A stretch of DNA of 64,000 nucleotides. It comes from Steroidobacteraceae bacterium (lineage in GTDB: Bacteria > Pseudomonadota > Gammaproteobacteria > Steroidobacterales > Steroidobacteraceae). Each line of letters starts with the position of its first letter. Positions within the stretch are counted from its first letter, which is position 1. A program made the translations under genes and the position numbers. Location: positions 36,584 through 100,583 of the forward strand of contig JAFMJH010000008.1 in NCBI GenBank assembly GCA_017853555.1. Direction: 5' to 3'. The notes below the pieces were generated by a model. It made no database searches and was not told the DNA's origin. It saw only the letters and a program-made list of their open reading frames with translations. Below, piece by piece: positions 56,986 to 64,000 of this stretch.

Positions 56986-57450
56986 TCAACTGCTGACGGC
57001 TGCCAAGGCCTCATCGTCGACTTTGGAGTTGCCCGAGGCCGTGGTTTCGGCGATTTCCGCCTGCGCGGCACGCATCATTCGATCGACGTAAGCGCCGCGA
57101 CGGGCGTTGCGCTCGAGCTGGGCTTTCGGATCAGGAACGTAACCCTCGACGTCGGCGCGTCGCAGCACGCGCTTGCGATCGAGCAGGCGCTCCACGGCAT
57201 CGAGACGATCACGCGTCACCGACAACTCTTCCATGAGCGTCAGCGTCATCCACAACAATTTGTCGATCGCCGGGTCACTGAAGTAGAGCGGCTTCTTGCC
57301 CTTGGCGATGCGCGCGACCTGCACCGGCGGTGCGCTCGACGGCGCAGCAGCTCGCTTCGACGCGCGCGGCTTTTTCGTGCGGGCCTTGGCGGATCGCGAC
57401 GGGGTCGCGCGGGCCTTCGCAGCGGACCGCTTGCCTTTGCGCGCGGCCAT
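56986..57450 (-). CDS. Small helical protein with Lys/Ala-rich basic tail, paralogue of the gene at 58613
   Basis: This is a 154-residue protein. Residues 1 to about 45 are Lys/Arg/Ala/Pro-rich, like a histone H1 tail (KRSAAKARATPSRSAKARTK). The rest is helical, with FSDPAIDKLLWMTLTLMEEL, DRLDAVERLLDRK and EGYVPD. That part aligns with the protein at 58613-58948 (FDDPSIDQL, ERIDTLERLLEQ, EGYVAD). It overlaps the methyltransferase stop by 1 bp in ATGA style. The function is unknown; the basic tail may bind nucleic acid or acidic partners. Confidence 0.75.
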   Translation of the reverse strand: MAARKGKRSAAKARATPSRSAKARTKKPRASKRAAAPSSAPPVQVARIAKGKKPLYFSDPAIDKLLWMTLTLMEELSVTRDRLDAVERLLDRKRVLRRADVEGYVPDPKAQLERNARRGAYVDRMMRAAQAEIAETTASGNSKVDDEALAAVSS

Positions 57451-58580
57451 CAGCGCTTCCACCCGGCGAGGATTTTCCAGAAGAAGTGCTCGGTGTAATT
57501 CATCTGCGAAACATCCAGCTTGGGTGCGAATTGATCGATTTGGACATCCGCTGCGGCAAAGCCGCCTTTGACCGATTCGGCGACGAGATCGATGTCGGTC
57601 ATGAACCGCGCGAAGGTTTCGTTGTTGTTGTACGCCTCCCAGTTGTGCATGAACTTTTCCATGGGCGTACGGCCGCGCGGAATCTCCAGATGCAGCATCA
57701 AGCCGCCGGGACGCAGCAAGCGACGACATTCGCCGAGGATGCGCGGCAAGGCCGAGCGCGAGGTCTCGTGCAGCGTGATGTGCGAGAGCACGAGATCGAA
57801 CGCGCCGTCGGGAAAATCGGTGTGCTCGCCGTTCTGCTGGCTGAAGTCGACGTCGACCCCGAGTGCGGCCGCGCGCGCATGCGCATAACGCAGCACCGGC
57901 GCGCCGACGTCGATGCCGTGCACTTTGGCTTTCGGGAATGCGCGCGCCCAGACGAGCGTCGAATTGCCGATCGCACAACCGACGTCGAGGATGCGCTTGG
58001 GTTTGAAGTCCGGATGTTTTTCGCGCAGGTAGGCGAGCAGCGTGTTGCCGGTCAGATCGTTCTCGGCGCCGAGTGCGCCGCCCATGTACAGGTTGATGCC
58101 TTTGTCGTAGACCACGCCGGCGGCGACGTCGTCGGCGGTGAAGTCGGTGTGATATCCGCCCGGCTGCAGGTGGATGTCGGCGGCGCGGTGGTAGCGCGGG
58201 ATCTCCAGCTCGGGGTCGAGCCGCAAGGTGCCGCGATTTTTGCGCGAGAGTTTACGCGCGCGTTCGATGAGCTCCGGCAGTTGCCGCTCGGTGGGGTCGA
58301 TCACCGACTCCCACAACATCTCCTGGCTGCGGCGCTGCATCGCACTCCAGAATTGGTAGAAGGAATCCTGCGTCATCACCTTGCGGACTTCTTCCTGATC
58401 GGCGGGCGCACGGCCATGCTTCGCCTTGAACGCGGGCTCGACGCGCGAAGCGAACACCTGATAAGTGCCGGGCATCAAGCGCCCGGACAGATGGCCGCGA
58501 AACGCGCCGACGAAGTCTTGTCGCGCCTGCTCGTCGTGCGTCGTCGCCGGCAGCATCGCGTGTTGCTTGAAATCCTGCAT
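57450..58580 (-). CDS. Class I SAM-dependent methyltransferase
   Basis: This 376-residue protein has an N-terminal helical region of about 190 residues. A Rossmann methyltransferase domain follows, with motif I ILDVGCAIGNSTLVW, an acidic residue after beta 2 (VHGIDVG) and FDLVLSHITLHET. The substrate is unknown. It is flanked on both sides by paralogous small helical proteins, which may be partners. GGAG precedes the ATG. Confidence 0.88.
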   Translation of the reverse strand: MQDFKQHAMLPATTHDEQARQDFVGAFRGHLSGRLMPGTYQVFASRVEPAFKAKHGRAPADQEEVRKVMTQDSFYQFWSAMQRRSQEMLWESVIDPTERQLPELIERARKLSRKNRGTLRLDPELEIPRYHRAADIHLQPGGYHTDFTADDVAAGVVYDKGINLYMGGALGAENDLTGNTLLAYLREKHPDFKPKRILDVGCAIGNSTLVWARAFPKAKVHGIDVGAPVLRYAHARAAALGVDVDFSQQNGEHTDFPDGAFDLVLSHITLHETSRSALPRILGECRRLLRPGGLMLHLEIPRGRTPMEKFMHNWEAYNNNETFARFMTDIDLVAESVKGGFAAADVQIDQFAPKLDVSQMNYTEHFFWKILAGWKR

Positions 58581-58612
58581 CGCAGTTCACTCCAACGATA
58601 GGGGGTTGACGT

Positions 58613-58948
58613 TCAGGGTTCGGGATCGGGCGCGTGCTGTTCGGCACGCGCGATGGCCGCTTCGCGAAACTCGCGAAACGGTCGCAGCAATCGATGCGCA
58701 AGATCGGCACGTCGTCGCGCTCGATCGGCGGCGACCGCTTCGTCGGCCACGTAGCCCTCGATCTGCTCGCGCGCAACGCCGAGGCGTTGTTCGAGCAAGC
58801 GCTCGAGCGTATCGATCCGCTCGAACGCGACGGCCAGCTCGGTGGCGAGCGCCAACCAGGCGTCGTGCAATTGGTCGATGGACGGGTCGTCGAAGACCTG
58901 CGGCCGGTGGCCCTTGGGAAACTCCGGCGGTTTGCTCATCTCGCTCAT
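58613..58948 (-). CDS. Small helical protein, paralogue of the gene at 56986
   Basis: This is a 111-residue protein with FDDPSIDQLHDAWLALATEL, RIDTLERLLEQRLGV and EGYVADEAVA, followed by an Arg-rich helix. Residues 17-100 align with residues 65-150 of the protein at 56986-57450, without the basic tail. It lies 7 bp after the VOC gene and 32 bp before the methyltransferase. GAGG precedes the ATG. The family is not known to me. Confidence 0.75.
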   Translation of the reverse strand: MSEMSKPPEFPKGHRPQVFDDPSIDQLHDAWLALATELAVAFERIDTLERLLEQRLGVAREQIEGYVADEAVAADRARRRADLAHRLLRPFREFREAAIARAEQHAPDPEP

Positions 58949-58955
58949 GGCAACC

Positions 58956-59849
58956 TCATTGACCGCGCTCGATCAACTCGACGAGTTCGCCGGCGGGGCC
59001 GACGCAGACCGCGGCGCGGCGCCCATGATACGGCGCCGCGGGCAGAGTCTGCGGCGGCGAGAGGTATTCGAGCGTTTCCGGCAACTTGTCGACGCCGAAA
59101 CTCACCATCGCGATCGCCGGCGGCAGTTCGCCTGCGCGTGCGGTGCGGGGCAGGGTGCTGGTCGGCATGGTGTCCGCTTCGATGTACGACTGGCCGCTGA
59201 GCGCGAGCGCCGCCAGATCGTGTTGGGTCTCGCTCGGCAGACCCTGCGCATTCGAGAGCACCGAGATCACCGCCGGGATCACCGGGGCGATCGCCACACC
59301 GAAGTGACGATGATAGAACTCGTTGATGATGGCGACCGACGGCCCGCCGAGGATCACGATGAAGGTGCGATCCACGAAATGCTTCGCATCGGGCGTGTCG
59401 AATTCCGGCAGCTTTTCTTTGAAGGACGTCAGATAGATCGACTCTTCCGCCGGGCCGAGCGCCTGCATCGCGCGGATCTTGTCGGAGAACGACAGATCGG
59501 CGGGCGGGCCGATGATGCGAAACGGCGAATTCTCGAGACGCGCGGCGATCGCATCGGTGTCCTGCACCATGAGTTCGGCCGCGTTCCAGCCCATGTGACG
59601 GAAGGCGACGTAGTCGTGCGCCGGCTTGCTCTCGACGAACCGGAAAAAGGTATTGCCTTCGCCGCCGGGCAACATCATCGCGTAGCGCCGCCCCGTGAGT
59701 CCGGGCAAGGCCCACACCTGTGCCTGCGCCGCCGTCAGGCGTCCGTGATCGACGACTTGGTAACCGAGATAGAGATGATAGGCGTCGATCATGCGCTGCA
59801 CGTCGGGCGTGGCGACGGTGACGCAGGCGATGGGGCCGAGACGCGACAT
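58956..59849 (-). CDS. VOC (glyoxalase/dioxygenase-like) superfamily protein
   Basis: This 297-residue protein has two VOC-like modules. The first begins IACVTVATPDVQRMIDAYHL with YLGYQVVDHG; the second includes IAMVSFGVDKLPETLEYL near the end. The spacing of modules suggests a fold like extradiol dioxygenases or glyoxalases. Metal ligands are not obvious, so catalytic type is uncertain. AAGGAG and the ATG follow the isochorismatase stop by 11 bp. Confidence 0.82.
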   Translation of the reverse strand: MSRLGPIACVTVATPDVQRMIDAYHLYLGYQVVDHGRLTAAQAQVWALPGLTGRRYAMMLPGGEGNTFFRFVESKPAHDYVAFRHMGWNAAELMVQDTDAIAARLENSPFRIIGPPADLSFSDKIRAMQALGPAEESIYLTSFKEKLPEFDTPDAKHFVDRTFIVILGGPSVAIINEFYHRHFGVAIAPVIPAVISVLSNAQGLPSETQHDLAALALSGQSYIEADTMPTSTLPRTARAGELPPAIAMVSFGVDKLPETLEYLSPPQTLPAAPYHGRRAAVCVGPAGELVELIERGQ

Positions 59850-59860
59850 GGAGGACTCCT

Positions 59861-60505
59861 TCAACGCGATGCCGGCAGCGCCGACAGATAGCCGAGCACA
59901 TCGGCGAGACTTTTGACCTCGGCGTACTTGGCCTGCAAATCGAACAGATTCGCCTCGTGCGGACCCGGCGCGCGATCCCCGACGGCCTCGCGCACCACCA
60001 CCGGGATGAACCCGTGCTGGCAACAATCGACCGCACTCGCGCGCACGCAACCGCTGGTCGAGAGGCCGGCGATCAGCACCGTGTCGACGCCAAGCGCCGT
60101 GAGCGTCGAGGCGAGCGACGTTGCGAAAAATGCGCTCGCATATTGCTTCGAGATCACCGTTTCACCGGCGCGCGGCTCGAGGCCCTCGGCGAAAGCGGCC
60201 AGTTCGGGGTGTGCGCCGGCTTCGAAGCAGCCGAGCGCCGGGACTTTGCGGAAGAACACGCCGCCGTCGCGGCCGCCTTTTTGATACACGACGTTGGTGT
60301 GCACGATCGGGATGCCGGCGTTGCGCGACGCTTCGAGCAACGTTTGGCAGTCGGCACGCGCCTGTTCCACGCCGGCGTAGAGCGGCGAAGATTTTTCCAG
60401 GTATGCCTTTACGAAATCGATCACCAGCAGCGCCGGACGTGCGCCCGGCGAGAGCGAACGGTTGAATCCGCCGCGTGCATAATTCTCGGACAAAGATTCG
60501 TTCAT
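59861..60505 (-). CDS. Isochorismatase-family cysteine amidohydrolase (N-carbamoylsarcosine amidase-like)
   Basis: This 214-residue cysteine hydrolase has the family triad Asp30 (LLVIDFVKAY), Lys120 (VISKQYASAFF) and Cys153 (LSTSGCVRASAVD), followed by the conserved DRAPGPHEANLFDLQAKYAE. The TSGCVR and HEANLFD segments resemble N-carbamoylsarcosine amidohydrolases more than isochorismatases; this is recalled similarity, not a search. It lies 8 bp after the CoA-transferase gene. Confidence 0.88.
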   Translation of the reverse strand: MNESLSENYARGGFNRSLSPGARPALLVIDFVKAYLEKSSPLYAGVEQARADCQTLLEASRNAGIPIVHTNVVYQKGGRDGGVFFRKVPALGCFEAGAHPELAAFAEGLEPRAGETVISKQYASAFFATSLASTLTALGVDTVLIAGLSTSGCVRASAVDCCQHGFIPVVVREAVGDRAPGPHEANLFDLQAKYAEVKSLADVLGYLSALPASR

Positions 60506-60513
60506 GACGGGCC

Positions 60514-61728
60514 TCAGATGACCTTGGCTGCGCGCAGCGCCGCCATGCGCGCGGCGTCGAAGCCGAGCAACTGCTGGTAGACCTCGGCGTTGTGCTCGCC
60601 GAGTTCCGTGGGCGCCGAGCTGCGGATTCCGCCCGGGGTCTCGGAGAGTTTCGGCGCGACGTTCTGCATCTTGAGATCGCCGAAATACGGATGCTTGGTG
60701 GTGACGATGGCGTCGCGCGCCTTGAAGTGCGGATCGTCCAGCATGTCGGGCGCGCGGTAGATCAAGCCGGCCGGCACGCCGTTCTTGTCCATGAGATCGA
60801 GCACGTCTTTGGTCGACAGGGTTTGCGTCCAGGCTTCGATCAGACCGTCGAGCAATTTTTGATTGCTGCCGCGCGCCTGATGGTTCACGAAGCGCTCATC
60901 GGTCGGCCACGACTGTTGGCCCATCGCATCGCACAGGCGACCGAAGACCGTGTCCTGGTTCGCCGCGATCAGCACCAGCCCGTCTTTGGTCTTGTAGACG
61001 TTCGACGGTGCGACGTTCGGCAGGATGGCGCCGGTGCGCTCGCGGATGTAACCGGTCTTGTCGTACTCGGTGATCAGCGATTCCATCATGTTGAGCACGG
61101 CTTCGTAGAGCGCCGAATCGACCACCTGGCCGCGGCCGGTCTTCTCGCGATAGTGCAGCGCCGACAGCGCACCGAGACACGCGAAGGTCGCCGCGAGTTC
61201 GTCACCGATGCTGATGCCCATGCGCGAGGGCGGGGTGGAGGGGTCGCCGACCACATAGCGCATGCCGCCCATGGCCTCGCCGATGGCGCCGAAGCCGGCG
61301 CGGTGCGAATAGGGACCGGTCTGACCGTATCCGGACACCCGGATCATGATCAGGCGCGGATTGATCTTCTGCAGTTCTTCATAACCGCAGCCCCATTTTT
61401 CCATGGTGCCGGGGCGGAAATTCTCAAGTAGAAAATCAGCTTTGCTCACTAACTCCTTGAGAATGTTCTGACCTTCCGCTTGACGCATGTCGAGCGTGAT
61501 CGCCTTTTTGTTGCGGGCGACCACCGGCCACCACAACGACGGCTCGCCGGCTTTCTGCCGCCCCCAGACGCGCAGCGGATCGCCTTGGCCCGGCGGCTCG
61601 ATCTTGATGACCTCGGCGCCCATGTCGCCGAGCAACTGGCCGCAAAACGGGCCTGCGAGCAGGGTCCCCATTTCGATGACGCGCAAGTCGGAAAGCGGGC
61701 CGTGCTTGAATTTCGAATCGGCAACCAT
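60514..61728 (-). CDS. Family III (CaiB/BaiF-type) CoA-transferase
   Basis: This 404-residue protein has LSDLRVIEMGTLLAGPFCGQ, GAEVIKIEPPGQGDPLR, ENFRPGTMEKWG, VSGYGQTGPYSHRAGFGAI and the region of the catalytic Asp (GISIGDELAATFACLGALSA). It should move CoA between organic acids; the substrate is unknown. I chose ATG 61728 with AGAGGA upstream. It is the first gene of the seven-gene minus-strand operon and is divergent from the HMG-CoA-lyase-like gene. Confidence 0.94.
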   Translation of the reverse strand: MVADSKFKHGPLSDLRVIEMGTLLAGPFCGQLLGDMGAEVIKIEPPGQGDPLRVWGRQKAGEPSLWWPVVARNKKAITLDMRQAEGQNILKELVSKADFLLENFRPGTMEKWGCGYEELQKINPRLIMIRVSGYGQTGPYSHRAGFGAIGEAMGGMRYVVGDPSTPPSRMGISIGDELAATFACLGALSALHYREKTGRGQVVDSALYEAVLNMMESLITEYDKTGYIRERTGAILPNVAPSNVYKTKDGLVLIAANQDTVFGRLCDAMGQQSWPTDERFVNHQARGSNQKLLDGLIEAWTQTLSTKDVLDLMDKNGVPAGLIYRAPDMLDDPHFKARDAIVTTKHPYFGDLKMQNVAPKLSETPGGIRSSAPTELGEHNAEVYQQLLGFDAARMAALRAAKVI

Positions 61729-61848
61729 GGATCGTCCTCTGCAAAACGGTTGGAGCGATGAAGAGGCGCTCTTGTACCCATCGCCTGCGAGTGGGTCAAG
61801 CAACGCGAAACCCTGCGGCCGGATTGTCCGTACAAGTGCCGGCGTTGC

Positions 61849-61879
61849 TAGAATCGACGCACTCCCGATTCAACGGGAG
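61849..61879 (+). promoter_or_regulatory. Putative -10 element and leader hairpin before the HMG-CoA-lyase-like gene
   Basis: TAGAAT (61849-61854) resembles a -10 box; a TTGTCC 19 bp upstream is a poor -35. Just downstream, CTCCCG (61862-61867) and CGGGAG (61874-61879) form a 6-bp hairpin ending 20 bp before the start codon. The 170-bp region between the divergent genes must hold both promoters. Confidence 0.4.
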
Positions 61880-61898
61880 CACTCTCCACGGAGCAATG

Positions 61899-62813
61899 AT
61901 GACTCGCCAAGTCGAAATCGTCGAAGTCGGGCCGCGTGATGGGCTGCAGAGCGAACCAGGCGTCATGCCCACGGCCACCAAAGTCGAATTCATCGAGCGT
62001 CTCGTCGCCGCCGGCTTGCGGCGCCTCGAGGTGACGAGCTTCGTGAACCCGAAAAAAGTGCCGCAGATGGCCGATGCCGAGCAGGTGCTCGCGGGGCTCA
62101 AAAAGCGCTCCGACGTCTGGTACGTCGGGCTCGTGCTCAACCTGAAGGGCTTCGAGCGCGCGGTCGCCGCAGGTTGCAACGAAATCGGCATGGCCGTGGT
62201 GGCGAGTGACACCTTCAATCGCCGCAACCAGGGCGTCGGCACGCTCGAGTCCATCGATGCCTGGCTAGAGATCGCCAAGCAGGCTCACGCCGCCGGCGTT
62301 CGGCCGCAAGTCACCGTGTCGGCCGCGTTCGGTTGCCCGTTCGAGGGCGAAATCCCGGTTGATCGCGTGATCGAGGTCGCCAAGCGGGTCGCCGAGGGCA
62401 ATCCCAGCGAAATCGCTTTCGCCGACACGATCGGCGTCGGCGTACCGTCGCAGGTCACCGAAATCATCGGTCGCGCGCGCGCCGCGCTGCCCGGCATGAA
62501 GATCCGCGCGCATTTCCACAACACCCGCAACACCGGCCTCGCCAATGCCTACGCGGCGGTCGAGGCGGGCGTCTCGGCGCTCGATGCGAGCGCGGGCGGC
62601 ATCGGCGGCTGCCCGTTTGCACCGGCGGCAACCGGCAACATCCCGACGGAAGATCTGGTTTTCATGCTTGAACGCATGGGAATACGCACCGGGATCGACC
62701 TCGATGCCCTGATCGCCACCAGCGAATGGTTGCAAGGCGCGCTCGGGCGTCCGGTGCCGAGCATGCTCGTCAAGGCGGGCGGATTCCCGAAGCCCGCGCC
62801 GCGGGCGGCGTGA
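61899..62813 (+). CDS. Hydroxymethylglutaryl-CoA lyase-like enzyme
   Basis: This 304-residue TIM-barrel enzyme starts MTRQVEIVEVGPRDGLQSEP, with the catalytic Arg13-Asp14. It has AHFHNTRNTGLANAYAAVEA and the HMG-CoA lyase Cys loop GGIGGCPFAPAATGNIPTED. It would split a 3-hydroxy-3-methylglutaryl-CoA-like substrate. In this context the natural substrate may differ. ATG 61899 has GGAG 5 nt upstream; ATG 61896 is adjacent. Confidence 0.92.
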   Translation: MTRQVEIVEVGPRDGLQSEPGVMPTATKVEFIERLVAAGLRRLEVTSFVNPKKVPQMADAEQVLAGLKKRSDVWYVGLVLNLKGFERAVAAGCNEIGMAVVASDTFNRRNQGVGTLESIDAWLEIAKQAHAAGVRPQVTVSAAFGCPFEGEIPVDRVIEVAKRVAEGNPSEIAFADTIGVGVPSQVTEIIGRARAALPGMKIRAHFHNTRNTGLANAYAAVEAGVSALDASAGGIGGCPFAPAATGNIPTEDLVFMLERMGIRTGIDLDALIATSEWLQGALGRPVPSMLVKAGGFPKPAPRAA

Positions 62814-62855
62814 GGTTCTATCGACGATGACCATGGTCGACCCGTACGCGATGCA

Positions 62856-62884
62856 TTGCGTGATCGCGGGCTAGGTCGGATACT
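62856..62884 (+). promoter_or_regulatory. Possible sigma-70 promoter before the hydantoinase-type gene
   Basis: TTGCGT (62856-62861), a 17-bp spacer and GATACT (62879-62884) resemble a sigma-70 promoter, 44 bp before the ATG. A perfect palindrome GACCATGGTC lies upstream at 62829-62838. Confidence 0.4.
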
Positions 62885-62927
62885 CGGAAGCTCTTTCCTC
62901 CACACATAGCGAGCCCAAGGGGGGCGC

Positions 62928-64000
62928 ATGTCATATCGACTGGGTGTAGATGTCGGCGGCACGTTCACGGACCTGCTGCTAGTCAATGAAAAAACGGGCC
63001 AGACCTGGTCCGCCAAAGTGCCCTCGACGCCTGCCGATCAATCGATCGGCGTGTTGAACGGCCTCAACAAAGTGTGCGAGCGCGCGGGCATCAGCCCCAC
63101 CGCGATCGACCACGTCATGCACGGCACGACCGTCGCGACCAACACCGTGCTCACGGGCACCGGTGCGCGCGTCGGTCTAGTCACCACCAAGGGCTACAGG
63201 CAAGTGCTGCAGATCGCGCGCTCGTTCGTGCCCGGCGGTCTCGGTGGCTGGATCATCTACAACAAGTCGCTGCCGATGGCGCCGCTCGCGTGCACCATCG
63301 AAGCCGACGAGCGTGTCAGCGCCAAAGGCGAAGTGGTGCGTGCGCTCGACGAAAAGCAGTTGCGCGCCGATCTGCGCGCGCTGAAGGCGAAGAACATCGA
63401 AGCCCTGACGGTTTCTTTGATCAACTCCTTCGCCAACGACAAGCACGAGCGTCGCGTGCGCGACATCGCGCGCGAAGAGCTGCCGGGTACGCCGGTGTCG
63501 ATTTCTTCGGAAGTCGTCCCCGAGATGCAGGAATACGAGCGCACCGTCACGACGGTCGCCAACTCCTACGTGCGCCCGCGCGTCGACCGTTACGTGAAGA
63601 ACCTGCAAGCGAAACTCGCGCAAGCAGCAAAGAACGTGAAGCTGCACATCCTGCGCTCGGACGGCGGTCTCGCTTCGGCGAGTTCGGCGGCCGAGTATCC
63701 GGTGAACCTGCTCATGTCCGGCCCGGCGGGCGGCGTGACCGGTGCCTTGTGGGTGGCGGTGCAAGCCGGCTTCCCGAACCTGCTGACGGTCGACGTCGGC
63801 GGCACCTCGACGGACGTCGCGCTCATCCAGGACGGCGAAGCCCGTCTGCGACGTGAAACCACGGTCGGTGACGTCACGGTCCGCGCATCTTCGGTCGACA
63901 TTCGCACCGTGGGTGCGGGTGGCGGCTCGATCGCGCACGTTCCCGAACTCACCAAGGCGCTGCGCGTCGGCCCGCAATCGGCCGGTGCCGATCCGGGTCC
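62928..64000 (+). CDS. Hydantoinase A / 5-oxoprolinase-type ATP-dependent enzyme, N-terminal part (3' end outside window)
   Basis: 357 codons are present and the frame is open to the window end. The sequence has the actin-like ATPase motifs LGVDVGGTFTDLLLVNEKTG and HGTTVATNTVLTG near the start, with VPEMQEYERTVTTVANSYV and SGPAGGVTGA further on. A second phosphate motif, TVDVGGTSTDVALI, follows. The family (HyuA, acetophenone or acetone carboxylase, 5-oxoprolinase) is usually about 680-700 residues and needs a B subunit, expected just outside the window. AAGGGGGG precedes ATG 62928. Confidence 0.93.
   Translation, partial: MSYRLGVDVGGTFTDLLLVNEKTGQTWSAKVPSTPADQSIGVLNGLNKVCERAGISPTAIDHVMHGTTVATNTVLTGTGARVGLVTTKGYRQVLQIARSFVPGGLGGWIIYNKSLPMAPLACTIEADERVSAKGEVVRALDEKQLRADLRALKAKNIEALTVSLINSFANDKHERRVRDIAREELPGTPVSISSEVVPEMQEYERTVTTVANSYVRPRVDRYVKNLQAKLAQAAKNVKLHILRSDGGLASASSAAEYPVNLLMSGPAGGVTGALWVAVQAGFPNLLTVDVGGTSTDVALIQDGEARLRRETTVGDVTVRASSVDIRTVGAGGGSIAHVPELTKALRVGPQSAGADPG

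Noticed and set aside
62829..62838. Palindrome GACCATGGTC as an operator
   Set aside because: A single 10-bp palindrome without repeats or a linked regulator gene is too weak to call.

Overview
The window is GC-rich, densely packed chromosomal DNA that looks gammaproteobacterial, most likely from the Xanthomonadales/Nevskiales/Steroidobacterales side. The evidence is gene content: a fused LysC-LysA enzyme, a TrpR-like gene heading the his operon, a tonB-exbB-exbD-exbD order, and a polar-flagellum gene order like that of Pseudomonas and Xanthomonas. I see no mobile elements, CRISPR arrays, rRNA or tRNA genes.

1-26069 is one long plus-strand flagellar locus: flgI (3' part), flgJKL, fliC, flaG, fliD, fliS, a sigma-54 activator, fliEFGHIJ, a very short fliK-like gene, fliLMNOPQR, flhB, flhA, a reduced flhF-like gene, flhG, fliA, two stator genes (motC/motD type) and a small DUF2802-type gene. 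A near-consensus sigma-28 promoter precedes fliC, and strong sigma-54 promoters precede fliE and fliL, so the cascade (activator, then class II, then FliA, then flagellin) can be read from the DNA. The chemotaxis genes that usually interrupt this locus (cheYZAB, and parC/cheW) are absent.

26090-31648 holds an L,D-transpeptidase, an SDR oxidoreductase, an S-adenosylmethionine-cleaving DUF62 protein, a small acidic protein and lysC-lysA. 31649-39083 is a complete minus-strand histidine operon (trpR-like, hisG, D, C, B, H, A, F, IE), most genes overlapping by 4 bp; a large inverted repeat resembling the trp operator lies just upstream of the TrpR-like gene. Divergent from it, a sigma-70 promoter and a SAM-I riboswitch lead into metX and metB.

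41569-47440 is a minus-strand ilvC-leuA-leuC-leuD-leuB operon led by a complete attenuator: a 41-residue leader peptide with a leucine run, an 11-nt antiterminator pairing and an intrinsic terminator with eight T. An M17 aminopeptidase and ilvD follow on the plus strand, then a tonB-exbB-exbD-exbD system with two tandem paralogous periplasmic repeat proteins.

56032-64000 is a divergent cluster whose joint function I do not recognise. The minus-strand operon encodes a family III CoA-transferase, an isochorismatase-type amidohydrolase, a VOC-type protein, two paralogous small helical proteins flanking a methyltransferase, and a polytopic membrane protein. The plus strand encodes an HMG-CoA-lyase-like enzyme and the start of a hydantoinase A/5-oxoprolinase-type protein, cut by the window edge. 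This is the best candidate here for an undescribed pathway.
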